Shown: positions 17,299 through 25,926 of the stretch, one piece after another
Numbering within the stretch: position 1 is the first letter of the stretch
How the letters are laid out: each line of letters begins with the position of its first letter
Assembly: GCF_035593345.1 (NCBI RefSeq)
Contig: NZ_CP141606.1
Span: forward strand, 4,030,001-4,094,000
DNA from: Lelliottia sp. JS-SCA-14
GTDB taxonomy: Bacteria > Pseudomonadota > Gammaproteobacteria > Enterobacterales > Enterobacteriaceae
DNA length: 64,000 bases
Reading direction: 5' to 3'
Notes under the pieces: model-generated
What the model was told of the DNA's origin: nothing
Database searches by the model: none
The model's input: the letters and a program-made list of their open reading frames with translations, nothing else
Translations under genes and position numbers: made by a program

Positions 17299-17388
17299 GT
17301 AGGCCCGGTAAGCGCAGCGCCACCGGGCTTTTTTTGGGGCCGCATCATCGGCCATTGCCGGGTGGCGGCTGCGCCTTACCCGGCCTAC
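17299..17388. repeat. BIME: two inverted REP units
   Basis: Two REP-type palindromes (17299-17328, with CGGTAAGCGCAGCGCCACCG, and 17357-17388, with GTGGCGGCTGCGCCTTAC) lie in opposite orientation. The first is followed by seven T on the plus strand. They sit between the ABC transporter operon end and the gss promoter. Confidence 0.85.
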
Positions 17389-17405
17389 GGATTGATGGCG
17401 GTTCG

Positions 17406-18383
17406 TTACACTTTAAACAACCAACACGCTGCGAAATGTCCGGGGGAGATCTCCTGCATTGCGGGCTCCTGCGACCGGCAAGCGGGCATCACGTGCGGGC
17501 AGCGGCTGCAAAACTTACAGCCGGGAAGCACTGACGTGGGGCCGGGGATCTCTCCGCGCAGGGTGGCTTGTTCCAGGTGGCGGATGCGCGGGTCGGGCAG
17601 CGGAACGGCGGCCAACAGCGCGCGGGTGTAGGGGTGCGCCGGATGGGCATACAGCTCACCCGCCGGGGCCACTTCCACCAGCTTGCCGAGGTACATCACC
17701 CCGATACGGCTGGAGATATGACGCACCATCGACAGATCGTGGGCGATAAACAGATAGGTCAGCCCCAGCTCCTGCTGCAGGTCCTGCAAAATGTTCACCA
17801 CCTGCGCCTGGACCGACACGTCCAGCGCCGAGAGCGGCTCATCGCACAGCACAAACTCCGGGCGCACCGACAACGCGCGCGCGATGCTGATGCGCTGACG
17901 CTGACCGCCGCTGAACTCGTGCGGGAAGCGCTGGAGATGTTCCTGTTTGAGCCCGACTTTATAGAGCAGAGTTTCCGTACGTTCCCGCTGCTCCTCGCGG
18001 CTGTAGCCGTGGATCTGCATCGGCTCGGCCACCAGCTGCTGTACAGTCATACCCGGATTGAGCGACGAGTACGGGTCCTGGAAAATAGCCTGCATGCGTT
18101 TGCGCAGCGGCTTGAGCTGTTTTTCGCTGGCCTGGGCGATCTCCTGCCCGTCAAAGTGGATCTCGCCGGAAGTGATATCAAACAGGCGCAGCATCGCCCG
18201 CCCGAGCGTTGATTTTCCGCAGCCAGATTCACCCACCAGACCAAAGGTTTCGCCGCGCTGAATATCGAAACTCACGCCGTCGACCGCTTTCACCGCCACG
18301 CCTTTGCGCAGCAGCCCACCCTGAACCCGATAGTGTTTTCGCAGTTCACGTACGCTCACTAAAGGACTGTTTTGCTCGCTCAT
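17406..18383 (-). CDS. Peptide-type ABC transporter ATPase (DppF/OppF-like)
   Basis: 325 residues. Walker A is GESGCGKST, the signature is [15 protein letters not shown] and Walker B is [12 protein letters not shown], all in the usual spacing, with the H-loop in [10 protein letters not shown]. The C-terminal oligopeptide/dipeptide extension has the cysteine cluster [14 protein letters not shown]. It is the last gene of a five-gene operon and overlaps the upstream DppD-like gene by 4 bp (ATGA). It provides half of the ATPase pair driving uptake through the two permeases upstream. The substrate is not evident. Confidence 0.93.
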   Translation of the reverse strand: MSEQNSPLVSVRELRKHYRVQGGLLRKGVAVKAVDGVSFDIQRGETFGLVGESGCGKSTLGRAMLRLFDITSGEIHFDGQEIAQASEKQLKPLRKRMQAIFQDPYSSLNPGMTVQQLVAEPMQIHGYSREEQRERTETLLYKVGLKQEHLQRFPHEFSGGQRQRISIARALSVRPEFVLCDEPLSALDVSVQAQVVNILQDLQQELGLTYLFIAHDLSMVRHISSRIGVMYLGKLVEVAPAGELYAHPAHPYTRALLAAVPLPDPRIRHLEQATLRGEIPGPTSVLPGCKFCSRCPHVMPACRSQEPAMQEISPGHFAACWLFKV

Positions 18384-19357
18384 GCCTGAACCTCCTTATC
18401 GGCCCATAACCAGCAGGCCGCACGGTGGCCCTCCCCGACGGAATAGAACGCGGGTTGGCGCTCACACTGCGGCATCCGTTTCGGACAGCGCTCGGCAAAC
18501 GGGCAGCCCGGCGGTGGATTAAGCAAGCCAGGCGGCGTGCCTTCGATGGGTGACAGGCGCTGATTGGCCTCGTCCGGTCGCGGGAGCGACGCCAGCAAAC
18601 CCTGAGTGTACGGGTGCGCCGGGCGATAAAAGATATCCTCCACGCTACCCTCCTCCATCACCTGCCCGCCGTACATTACCACCACGCGGCTGCATACCTG
18701 CGCCACCACGCCGAGATCGTGGGTGATCAGCAAAATGGCGGTCTGAGTCTGCTGCTGCAGACTTTTCAGCAGGCGTAGAATTTGCGCCTGAATGGTCACA
18801 TCCAGCGCGGTGGTAGGTTCATCGGCAATCAGCAGTTTCGGGTTGCAGGAGAGCGCGATGGCAATCATCACGCGCTGGCGCATCCCGCCACTAAACTCGT
18901 GCGGGTACTGCTCGAAACGACGCTCAGCTTCGGCAATCCCCACCTGATCGAGCATGGCGATGGCCGCGGCTCTGGCCGCCTTTTTGGACAGCTCTTTGTT
19001 GCGCACCAGGATCTCCGTCATCTGCCTGCCGATGGTCACCACCGGGTTCAGGGCAGTCATCGGGTCCTGGAAGATCATCGCAATCTCGTTCCCGCGGATC
19101 TTGCGCATTTGCTCAGGGGTTTTGCGCGCCAGATCCTCATTCTGAAAACGGATGCTGCCGCCGGAGATGTGTCCGTTGCTGCCGAGCAGCTGAATAATCG
19201 ATTTGCAGGTGACGCTTTTCCCGCAGCCGGATTCGCCGACGATGCCGACAAGTTCTCCCGCCTGCACATGAAAGCTCACGCCGCGCACCGCCTGCACCTC
19301 GCCGTCGCGGGTGCGAAATGCGGTGTGCAGGTTATCGAGTTCTAATAAGTTATTCAT
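18380..19357 (-). CDS. Peptide-type ABC transporter ATPase (DppD/OppD-like)
   Basis: 325 residues from the ATG at 19357. A longer frame reaches 19396, but alignment with DppD-type proteins ([14 protein letters not shown]) and an upstream GGGAG favour this start. Walker A is GESGCGKSV, the signature [15 protein letters not shown] and Walker [13 protein letters not shown]. The C-terminal segment has the family cysteines ([15 protein letters not shown]). It overlaps the permease gene upstream by 8 bp, which supports translational coupling. Confidence 0.92.
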   Translation of the reverse strand: MNNLLELDNLHTAFRTRDGEVQAVRGVSFHVQAGELVGIVGESGCGKSVTCKSIIQLLGSNGHISGGSIRFQNEDLARKTPEQMRKIRGNEIAMIFQDPMTALNPVVTIGRQMTEILVRNKELSKKAARAAAIAMLDQVGIAEAERRFEQYPHEFSGGMRQRVMIAIALSCNPKLLIADEPTTALDVTIQAQILRLLKSLQQQTQTAILLITHDLGVVAQVCSRVVVMYGGQVMEEGSVEDIFYRPAHPYTQGLLASLPRPDEANQRLSPIEGTPPGLLNPPPGCPFAERCPKRMPQCERQPAFYSVGEGHRAACWLWADKEVQA

Positions 19358-20195
19358 CGCGGTTCGCTCCCGGCTCAAAGGCGGTGCGGAACACATCGCC
19401 CAGCACGTTAAAACTGAACACCGTCAGCAAAATCAAAATACCGGGGAACATCGCCAGCCACGAGGCTTCGCCAATGTACGACTGGGCGTTGTTGAGCATA
19501 CTCCCCCAGGACGCGGCAGGCGCCTGCACGCCGAGCCCGAGGAAGCTGAGGGTTGATTCCATCAGAATGGCGGAGGCGATATTCAGCGTCGCTGCCACGA
19601 TAATCGTCGGCAGCACGCCGGGAATAATGTGACGCAGAATGATGCGCAGCGGATGCTCACCCGACGCGCGGGCATACAGAACATACTCGCGCTCTTTCAC
19701 CGAAAGGGTTTCCGCGCGCACCAGCCGCGACATGCTCATCCACGTCAGCAGGCTGATAATGAAGATGATGTTATCCACGCCCGGCTTGAGATACGCATTG
19801 ACCACCAGCAGCAGGAAAAACGCCGGGATCGCCATCAGGATATCGACGACGCGCATCATCAGGTTATCCAGCCAGCCGCCAAAATAGCCGCTGATGGTGC
19901 CCACCAGGGTGCCGATCAGCGTCGAAAAGAGCATTGCCAGGAAACCGACCATCAGGGAGATCTGCCCGCCGTACAGGGCGCGGGTGAAGTAGTCGCGCCC
20001 GTACTCGTCGGTGCCAAACCAGTGCGCAGCGTCAGGCGGCAGGGTACGCGCCCCGAGCGACATCTGATCCGGATCGTAAGGACTCAGCCCCGCGCACAGG
20101 GCCGCAACGATAAAAATAAACAGGACAAATAGGGAGAACTGCGCCGGACGATTGCGGCGCAGCTGGTGACGAACTTGTTGCCAGCGTCTGCTCAT
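19350..20195 (-). CDS. Peptide-type ABC transporter permease (DppC/OppC-like)
   Basis: 281 residues with a short N-terminal cytoplasmic part, one helix (about 20-40), a periplasmic segment (YDPDQMSLGARTLPPDAAHWFGTDEYGRD is typical of OppC proteins) and a five-helix permease core. The EAA-like coupling loop contains RASGEHPLRIILRHIIPGVLP. It is the second permease of the operon and starts 6 bp after the DppB-like gene. Confidence 0.93.
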   Translation of the reverse strand: MSRRWQQVRHQLRRNRPAQFSLFVLFIFIVAALCAGLSPYDPDQMSLGARTLPPDAAHWFGTDEYGRDYFTRALYGGQISLMVGFLAMLFSTLIGTLVGTISGYFGGWLDNLMMRVVDILMAIPAFFLLLVVNAYLKPGVDNIIFIISLLTWMSMSRLVRAETLSVKEREYVLYARASGEHPLRIILRHIIPGVLPTIIVAATLNIASAILMESTLSFLGLGVQAPAASWGSMLNNAQSYIGEASWLAMFPGILILLTVFSFNVLGDVFRTAFEPGANRDE

Positions 20196-20201
20196 CCGGG
20201 G

Positions 20202-21155
20202 TTACCTCAGTGTACGAATGCGGGGATCGGCGAAGCGATAGAGCAGATCGGCGATCAGGTTGCCGACGATCAGCATCATCGATGAGAGCATGATGATCGC
20301 CATGATCAGCGGGTAATCCAGGGAGGTGATCGACTGGATCCCGAGCAAACCCATCCCTGGCCAGGAGAAGACGCTTTCGGTCACGTAGGCTCCGACCACT
20401 AGCTCGCCAAACGACAGGCCAAACAGGGTGATCACCGGCAGCAGCACGTTTTTCAGCACATGGCGGAACAGGATACTGGTGCGCGTGGCCCCGTACGCCA
20501 GCTGGGTCTGCACATAGTCGGCGGAGAGCTGCGAAATGGTGTTTGAGCGGATGTAGCGCACGTAGCTCGAGAGGTTATAGAAGGTCAGCGCGATGCACGG
20601 CAGCACGCCGTGGCGCACCACGTCGAGCCAGTTGTCGTCCATGCCGATGGTGCGCATCCCCATGCTGGGGAACCAGTTGAGCTGCACGGCGAAGACGGTG
20701 ATCAGCAAAATGCCGAACCAAAAAATCGGCACGGAAATGCCGATATAGGCGAATAAGTTCAGGATGTGATCCAGCCAGCGGTGTTTGAATGCGCCAGCCA
20801 GCAGGCCGAGTGGGATCGCCAGCACAATCGCCATCAGCAGCGACGCGCCCATCAGCCCGAGGGTGGCCGGAATACGCTCGCCGATCATCTCCAGCACCGG
20901 GCGATGGTAAATCAACGAATAGCCCAGATCGCCCTGCAATACGTTTTTAAGCCACAGCACATATTGCGTCACTAATGGCTTATCCAGCCCCATGCTCTGG
21001 CGGATACGCTCGATATCCTCCGGAGCCATCCTCGGCGTGATATACGCCGCTACCGGATCGCCGGGCGCAAGTTTGACCAGCAAAAACGCCACCAGCGAAA
21101 TAAAGAAAAGCATCGGCAGCAGCTGCAGCAACCGACGCGTCAGTAATGTGTTCAC
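20202..21155 (-). CDS. Peptide-type ABC transporter permease (DppB/OppB-like)
   Basis: 317 residues. The N-terminal helix is followed by the DppB signature KLAPGDPVAAYITPRMAPEDIERIRQSMGLDKPLVTQY and a six-helix permease core. The coupling loop is YGATRTSILFRHVLKNVLLPVIT, and GAYVTESVFSWPGMGLL is characteristic of the family. A terminator-like hairpin in the 46-bp gap to the binding-protein gene suggests it is expressed at a lower level than the binding protein. Confidence 0.93.
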   Translation of the reverse strand: MNTLLTRRLLQLLPMLFFISLVAFLLVKLAPGDPVAAYITPRMAPEDIERIRQSMGLDKPLVTQYVLWLKNVLQGDLGYSLIYHRPVLEMIGERIPATLGLMGASLLMAIVLAIPLGLLAGAFKHRWLDHILNLFAYIGISVPIFWFGILLITVFAVQLNWFPSMGMRTIGMDDNWLDVVRHGVLPCIALTFYNLSSYVRYIRSNTISQLSADYVQTQLAYGATRTSILFRHVLKNVLLPVITLFGLSFGELVVGAYVTESVFSWPGMGLLGIQSITSLDYPLIMAIIMLSSMMLIVGNLIADLLYRFADPRIRTLR

Positions 21156-21168
21156 GACTTGCCCTTAC

Positions 21169-21195
21169 AAAAAGCCCCGGTCGCAAAACCGGGGC
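21169..21195 (-). terminator. Intercistronic terminator/attenuator after the binding-protein gene
   Basis: An 8-bp stem GCCCCGGT/ACCGGGGC (21174-21181 with 21188-21195) is followed on the minus strand by TTTTTG. It lies between the solute-binding protein and the first permease gene, where partial termination or RNA stabilisation commonly gives an excess of binding protein. Confidence 0.8.
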
Positions 21196-21201
21196 AACCG
21201 C

Positions 21202-22791
21202 TTATTTTTGATAGATTTTAGAAAGATCCTGGAACATATAAACCGGTTTTGGCTCGGCTTCCTGAGTGCCGCCGAAGCGTTTATCCACCGCGACCGTCGC
21301 GTTGGTGTAGGCGATCGGGTAGTAGGTCATGTCGTTCGCCACGGTCTGCTGAATTTGCTTGTAGATATCCGCGCGTTTACCCGCGTCGGTCTCCACCGCG
21401 CCTTTGTCCCACAGGGCGTCAAACTGCGGATTTTTGTAGTGCGCGTAGTTGTAGGCTTCGTTGCTCATGAACAGGGATTTGTAGCCGTCCGGCTCCGCGC
21501 CCATGATGTAGCCGCCGAGGTTCAGCTCCCACGCGGTGTTGTTCATGTCCAGACTGCGCTGGGACATGGCGTTCGAATCCAGCGGCATCAGTTCGACGTT
21601 CACGCCGATGCCCTTCAGCTGCTGCTGAATGTAGAGCGCCATGCTCTCCTGGGTTTTGTTGGTGTTTACGTAGGCCAGACGCAGCTTGAGGTCGGCAGGC
21701 GCACCGGACGCTTTCAGCAGATCTTTGGCTTTCTGCTGATCGAATTTGTACTGCTCAACGTCGTTGGTCTGATAGAGCGTGTCCGGCGTCAGGAACGAGG
21801 TGGCCGGTTTGGCGTAGTCCAGCGAGGTGAACGCGGTTTGCGTCAGCTCGTCTTTGTTGATGGCATACGCAATCGCCTGACGCAGCTCTTTGCTCTTCAT
21901 TACCGGGACGTTCTGGTTGAAGGTCATGTACGCCAGACGACCTTCCGGGTAGACCACAAAATCAAATTTCCCGGTATTTTTCAGGCGGCTGACGTCCTGC
22001 GGATCGACCATCTTGAGATTGATTTCGCCGTTTTGCAGGGCGAGGTTCGCCGAGTTGCTGTCTTTGGCAAAACGATAGGTCACGGAGTCGAGCTTCGCTT
22101 TGCCGTTCCAGTAATCGTCGAAACGGGTCAGAGAGTAGTATTGCCCGGCGCGATACTCTTTAAACTTGAACGGACCGGAACCGACCGGCGCATCGTTTTT
22201 GGTGCTCTTTTCCAGATCGTCCTCTTTTGCGAACACATGTTCCGGAATCGGATAGATCTGCACCAGGGTTCCGGCAAAGGCCGCGCTGACCTGCGGTAAG
22301 GTGAACTTAACGGTGCGCTCGTCGACCTTACTAACTTCTACTGGCTTACCGCCGTAGGTAAACATGCTGCGGAAGAAGCTGTGCTGTTTGGCTTCGAGGA
22401 GTTTATTGAAAGTGAACACCACGTCTTCGGCGGTCAGCGGCTGGCCATCCTGCCATTTCAGATTCGGTTTTAAGGTCAGGGTATAGCTGAGATTGTCGGC
22501 GGACGGCGTGAGGCTTTCGGCTAGGCCCCATTCGATTTTGCCGTCGTTAAAACTGTAGAGGGGAGCGTAAAGCGCCTGCATGATGGTCAGCGTGGTGCGG
22601 TCGCTGGCGTAAAGTGGGTTCACGGCCAGCGGGTCGCCGGAGGTGATACCGATAATCAGCGAGCCGCCCTCTTTTGGCGCGTCGCTTTTTGCTGCTGGCG
22701 CGTTCGCCGTTTCATTTTTTTTAGCATCGTCACAGCCCGCGGCGGCCAATGCCATAGACACCAGAACAGCAGATAACAGTAGCTTGCGCAT
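21202..22791 (-). CDS. ABC transporter solute-binding lipoprotein, family 5 (peptide type)
   Basis: 529 residues. The N-terminus has a lipoprotein signal with lipobox AAAGC, lipidated Cys20. The body has the family 5 layout, with the N-terminal signature LSYTLTLKPNLKWQDGQPLTAEDVVFTFNKLL and GSGPFKFKEYRAGQYYSLTRFDDYWNGKAKLDSV. It should bind peptides, a peptide-like compound or a metal chelate in the periplasm for the downstream permease. Its neighbours gss and yghU both act in glutathione metabolism, which makes a glutathione-related ligand a possibility but not a demonstrated one. It is the first gene of the operon and divergent from yghU. Confidence 0.92.
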   Translation of the reverse strand: MRKLLLSAVLVSMALAAAGCDDAKKNETANAPAAKSDAPKEGGSLIIGITSGDPLAVNPLYASDRTTLTIMQALYAPLYSFNDGKIEWGLAESLTPSADNLSYTLTLKPNLKWQDGQPLTAEDVVFTFNKLLEAKQHSFFRSMFTYGGKPVEVSKVDERTVKFTLPQVSAAFAGTLVQIYPIPEHVFAKEDDLEKSTKNDAPVGSGPFKFKEYRAGQYYSLTRFDDYWNGKAKLDSVTYRFAKDSNSANLALQNGEINLKMVDPQDVSRLKNTGKFDFVVYPEGRLAYMTFNQNVPVMKSKELRQAIAYAINKDELTQTAFTSLDYAKPATSFLTPDTLYQTNDVEQYKFDQQKAKDLLKASGAPADLKLRLAYVNTNKTQESMALYIQQQLKGIGVNVELMPLDSNAMSQRSLDMNNTAWELNLGGYIMGAEPDGYKSLFMSNEAYNYAHYKNPQFDALWDKGAVETDAGKRADIYKQIQQTVANDMTYYPIAYTNATVAVDKRFGGTQEAEPKPVYMFQDLSKIYQK

Positions 22792-22949
22792 ATCTAACTA
22801 ACTCCTTGCCTCAATAGTATTTTATATTGCCAACTTATATTTATTCGAGAGCATCATATGCAGCTTTGTCATATTGCGCATTAACAATGAAAATGCGATT
22901 TTCGATTAAGCTTATAACGAATTTGATATATATAAGCGCATTCGGGAAT

Positions 22950-22969
22950 AGCGCATATCCTTATGCGCT
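22950..22969. promoter_or_regulatory. Inverted repeat in the yghU / ABC transporter divergent promoter region
   Basis: AGCGCATA-TCCT-TATGCGCT, two perfect 8-bp arms around a 4-base spacer, lies in the 247-bp gap between the divergent binding-protein and yghU genes. It is about 70 bases upstream of yghU. It could be an operator; no regulator is assigned. Confidence 0.4.
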
Positions 22970-23038
22970 CAGTTCGTTAAACCCTTCACGAATCTCCTGC
23001 TACACTGCCTCAACACATCACTCAAAAGGCAGATCAAC

Positions 23039-23908
23039 ATGTCCGACAACACTTACCAGCCACCGAAAGTGTGGGAATGGAAACAGAACAACAACGGCGG
23101 CGCGTTCGCTAATATCAATCGCCCGGTTTCTGGCGCTACGCATGAGAAAGAACTGCCGGTTGGCGCGCATCCGCTCCAGCTTTATTCCCTCGGCACGCCA
23201 AACGGCCAGAAAGTCACCATCATGCTGGAAGAGCTGCTGGCGCTCGGCGTGACGGGCGCAGAGTATGATGCCTGGCTGATCCGCATCGGCGAAGGCGATC
23301 AGTTCTCCAGCGGCTTTGTCGACGTGAACCCGAACTCGAAAATTCCGGCACTTCGTGACCACTCTGTGAACCCGCCGCTGCGCGTATTTGAATCCGGCAA
23401 TATCCTGCTGTACCTGGCAGAGAAATTCGGCCATCTGCTGCCAAAAGATCCGGCGGGGCGCACCGAAACCTTGAACTGGCTGTTCTGGCTGCAGGGCTCA
23501 GCTCCGTTCCTCGGCGGCGGTTTCGGCCACTTCTTCAATTACGCGCCGGTGAAGATTGAGTATGCGATTGATCGTTTCACCATGGAGTCCAAACGCCTGC
23601 TCGACGTGCTGGATAAGCAGTTAGGCCGTGGCCGCTATGTGGCGGGAGATGAGTACAGCATCGCCGATATTGCCATCTGGCCGTGGTTCGGCAACGTGGT
23701 ACTCGGCAACGTCTACAACGCCGCCGAGTTCCTGGATGCGGGCAGCTATAAGAACGTCCAGCGCTGGGCCAAAGAGGTAGCCGAGCGTCCGGCGGTGAAA
23801 CGCGGGCGTATCGTCAACCGCACCTTTGGCGAGCCGAGCGAACAGCTGCATGAGCGCCATGCGGCGAGTGATTTCGAGACCAATACCGAAGATAAACGTC
23901 AGGCTTAA
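23039..23908 (+). CDS. yghU: Glutathione S-transferase-like disulfide-bond reductase
   Basis: 289 residues, matching E. coli YghU (288) almost throughout. The N-terminal extension (PPKVWEWKQNNNGGAFANINRP) is followed by a thioredoxin-fold domain (about 45-135, with LYSLGTPNGQKVTIMLEEL) and an all-helical C-terminal domain (about 140-270, with YVAGDEYSIADIAIWPWFG). YghU proteins bind two glutathione molecules and reduce disulfides and organic peroxides. AAGGCAG precedes the ATG. It is single-gene and divergent from the ABC transporter operon. Confidence 0.96.
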   Translation: MSDNTYQPPKVWEWKQNNNGGAFANINRPVSGATHEKELPVGAHPLQLYSLGTPNGQKVTIMLEELLALGVTGAEYDAWLIRIGEGDQFSSGFVDVNPNSKIPALRDHSVNPPLRVFESGNILLYLAEKFGHLLPKDPAGRTETLNWLFWLQGSAPFLGGGFGHFFNYAPVKIEYAIDRFTMESKRLLDVLDKQLGRGRYVAGDEYSIADIAIWPWFGNVVLGNVYNAAEFLDAGSYKNVQRWAKEVAERPAVKRGRIVNRTFGEPSEQLHERHAASDFETNTEDKRQA

Positions 23909-23921
23909 TGCGCTGATAACG

Positions 23922-23983
23922 TGCCCGGTGGCGCTGCGCTTACCGGGCCTACAAAACCTGATATGGATGCCGGGTCACCCGGC
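23922..23983. repeat. REP element downstream of yghU
   Basis: A REP unit (23922-23952, GCCCGGTGGCGCTGCGCTTA then CCGGGC) is followed by a degenerate short palindrome GCCGGGT/ACCCGGC (23969-23983). It lies between the convergent yghU and ModA-like genes. Confidence 0.8.
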
Positions 23984-23987
23984 TGAT

Positions 23988-24671
23988 TTACACGCCGAAC
24001 CCCGCCTGCTGCAATATCGCTTTGGCCTTTTCCGACTGTAAAAACTCCGCCAGATTCTCCGCCTTTGGCGTCATCACTGCGCAGGCATATTCCGCACGCG
24101 GGTTAAAAGGTGCCGGAATGTTCAGGACCTTTAACTCCGGAATCAGACGCAGTTTTGGCGCGTAACTCCCATAGCCGATAAACAGATCCGCCTGACCGCT
24201 CTGAATGATCCACTCCGCCGCCAGTTTTCCCGGCGGAACCGGCGCAGATTCCCGTCCGCCGACCAGGGCCAGCGCCCGCTCGCGCACGGCAACGCCCGCT
24301 TCCCCCATGCGCGTAAACAACTCCTGCGTGTAGTCGCCAGAAGGGTCACACCCGGCCGTGGAGGTCGCCAGGCGCAAATCGGGACGCGTGAGCAGCGAAA
24401 GCCAGTCGTCGCCCTCGCGCACGGCGTCACTGCGTGCGGTCAGACAGAGTGTGTTGCTGGCGAACACCGCCACGGAACGTGCTCGCCCGTTCTGGAGCAA
24501 TGCCTGCGGATGCGCGACATTGGCCGAGGCAAACAGATCGCACGGCTCGCCCGCTTCAATCCGCTCCCGCAGCAGCCCGGCTGGGCCAAACTGAGTGTCG
24601 ATCGGATGCGGGAATGGCGCCATCAGCTGCGGCCACACGCCGCGCAGGCTGCCCGCCGCCAGGACGCGCAT
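23988..24671 (-). CDS. ModA-like solute-binding protein lacking a signal peptide
   Basis: 227 residues from the ATG at 24671, which overlaps the stop of the upstream gene as TGATG; a longer frame to 24716 adds no signal sequence. The fold pattern is that of ModA-type binding proteins: MRVLAAGSLRG at the start, CDLFASANVAHPQAL, NTLCLTARSD and WIIQSGQADLFIGYGSYA. Normally such proteins are exported, but this one begins at the mature sequence. It is translationally coupled to a FecB/BtuF-like binding protein, and a ModE-type operator precedes the pair. Binding of molybdate or a related oxyanion, or of a metal complex, is inferred. No permease or ATPase gene is next to it. Confidence 0.72.
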   Translation of the reverse strand: MRVLAAGSLRGVWPQLMAPFPHPIDTQFGPAGLLRERIEAGEPCDLFASANVAHPQALLQNGRARSVAVFASNTLCLTARSDAVREGDDWLSLLTRPDLRLATSTAGCDPSGDYTQELFTRMGEAGVAVRERALALVGGRESAPVPPGKLAAEWIIQSGQADLFIGYGSYAPKLRLIPELKVLNIPAPFNPRAEYACAVMTPKAENLAEFLQSEKAKAILQQAGFGV

Positions 24672-25723
24672 CAGTCGATCCCCTGGTAGTGGGTGCGATA
24701 GAAACGCTGGTACCATTCGTCGGCGACCTGATGCATATCGATATCTTTAAACTTCTCCGGATAGAGTTTTTTCGCCATCCACAGCTCGCCGATACCCATC
24801 GCTTCCGGCATCGGGTAGCCCCAGGCTTTGGCGTAGTCCGGCATCAGGTAGACGCGGTGGTTTTTCACGGCGTCGATCACCTGCCACTGGGGTGAATGTT
24901 TAATTTCGTCGACCACGGACGGATAGCGATCCTGCACGAAAATCACCTGCGGGTTCCAGGCGATAACCTGCTCCATCGCCACGGTTTTGAAGCCCTGAAT
25001 AGTCGCCGCCGCCACGTTGATAGCCCCCGCATGGGCCATCATCAGACCGGTGTATTTTCCGGAACCGTAGGTGGTGAGTTCCGGGTTAGCCATATAGGCG
25101 CGAATACGGTGCTCTGCCGGCATATCTTTCAGCCGATCGCTGACCATCTTGCGCCCCTTATCGGTGGCGGCGATCAGATCTTTGGCTTCCTGCGGTTTGT
25201 TAACGATCTCGCCGATCAAGGTGATCCCCTCGCGCAGCCCCAGATCGTAGGCTTTCTCTTCGTCGGCCATCGTCGGGTTCAGTTTTGCTTTTTCCCCTGG
25301 CGCGTCGTGGCGAAGGGAAATGGCGACCACCGGAATGCCCAGGCTGCTGATTTTGTCGATCATCTCCTGCGGCGCGTAGTTGGTGACAAACACCACCTGC
25401 GGATGCAGGGCAATCAGTTTTTCCGGATCCACATGGGTGAGATCGCCAAGCGTGGCTTTCTGGTTCAGCTCGGGTGCCAGGCGGGCGTAGCCGTCACCAA
25501 GCTGCTGTTTCCAGTTCGCCATCACGCCGACGATTTTGTCGCTGGCGTTCATTTGCACCAGTAAGTTCAGCGTCTGATGCTGAAGCACCACGACGCGATC
25601 GACTTTGTCAGGGATGGTGATCGTGCGGCCAATCTGGTCGGTTATCTGGCGGGACGCCTCGGACGATAACGGGAGTAAAAACAGTAAACTTAAGGTGACT
25701 GCCTGCCAAAAACGTGTGTTCAT
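24671..25723 (-). CDS. FecB/BtuF-like periplasmic binding protein, under a ModE-type operator
   Basis: 350 residues. Residues 1-23 form a Sec signal (LLFLLPLSSEA). The mature protein has the class III binding-protein layout: ITDQIGRTITIPDKVDRVVVLQHQTLNLL, then VDPEKLIALHPQVVFVTN and AWNPQVIFVQDRYPS, with a long connecting helix. Such proteins carry siderophores, haem, cobalamin or metal complexes. The ModE-type palindrome at 25740-25763 and the coupled ModA-like gene suggest a molybdenum- or tungsten-related ligand. A cognate permease and ATPase are not in the window next to it. Confidence 0.82.
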   Translation of the reverse strand: MNTRFWQAVTLSLLFLLPLSSEASRQITDQIGRTITIPDKVDRVVVLQHQTLNLLVQMNASDKIVGVMANWKQQLGDGYARLAPELNQKATLGDLTHVDPEKLIALHPQVVFVTNYAPQEMIDKISSLGIPVVAISLRHDAPGEKAKLNPTMADEEKAYDLGLREGITLIGEIVNKPQEAKDLIAATDKGRKMVSDRLKDMPAEHRIRAYMANPELTTYGSGKYTGLMMAHAGAINVAAATIQGFKTVAMEQVIAWNPQVIFVQDRYPSVVDEIKHSPQWQVIDAVKNHRVYLMPDYAKAWGYPMPEAMGIGELWMAKKLYPEKFKDIDMHQVADEWYQRFYRTHYQGID

Positions 25724-25739
25724 AATGCCCTCTCACTTT

Positions 25740-25763
25740 CGTTATGAAATGGATTATATAACG
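25740..25763. promoter_or_regulatory. ModE-type operator upstream of the binding-protein pair
   Basis: CGTTAT-N10-ATATAACG, 24 bases, 17 bases upstream of the FecB-like start. The half-sites and spacing match the modA operator of E. coli as I recall it (CGTTAT-N10-ACATAACG). The right half TATATAACGAT (25755-25765) fits the ModE half-site fully. Molybdate-bound ModE bound here would block transcription. Confidence 0.68.
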
Positions 25764-25926
25764 ATTGAGAGAACGATTTGCCGCACTCTTTGTAGGTATA
25801 CATGAAACAGTTGCGATAACAATGAGTTATCCAGATTTATTTACTCCAAAAAGAGACGAAATAGCGCTCCCGGACTTCTCCTCACCGCCATTAGACTGAC
25901 GGATTTACTTGGCCAAGGAATACGAA

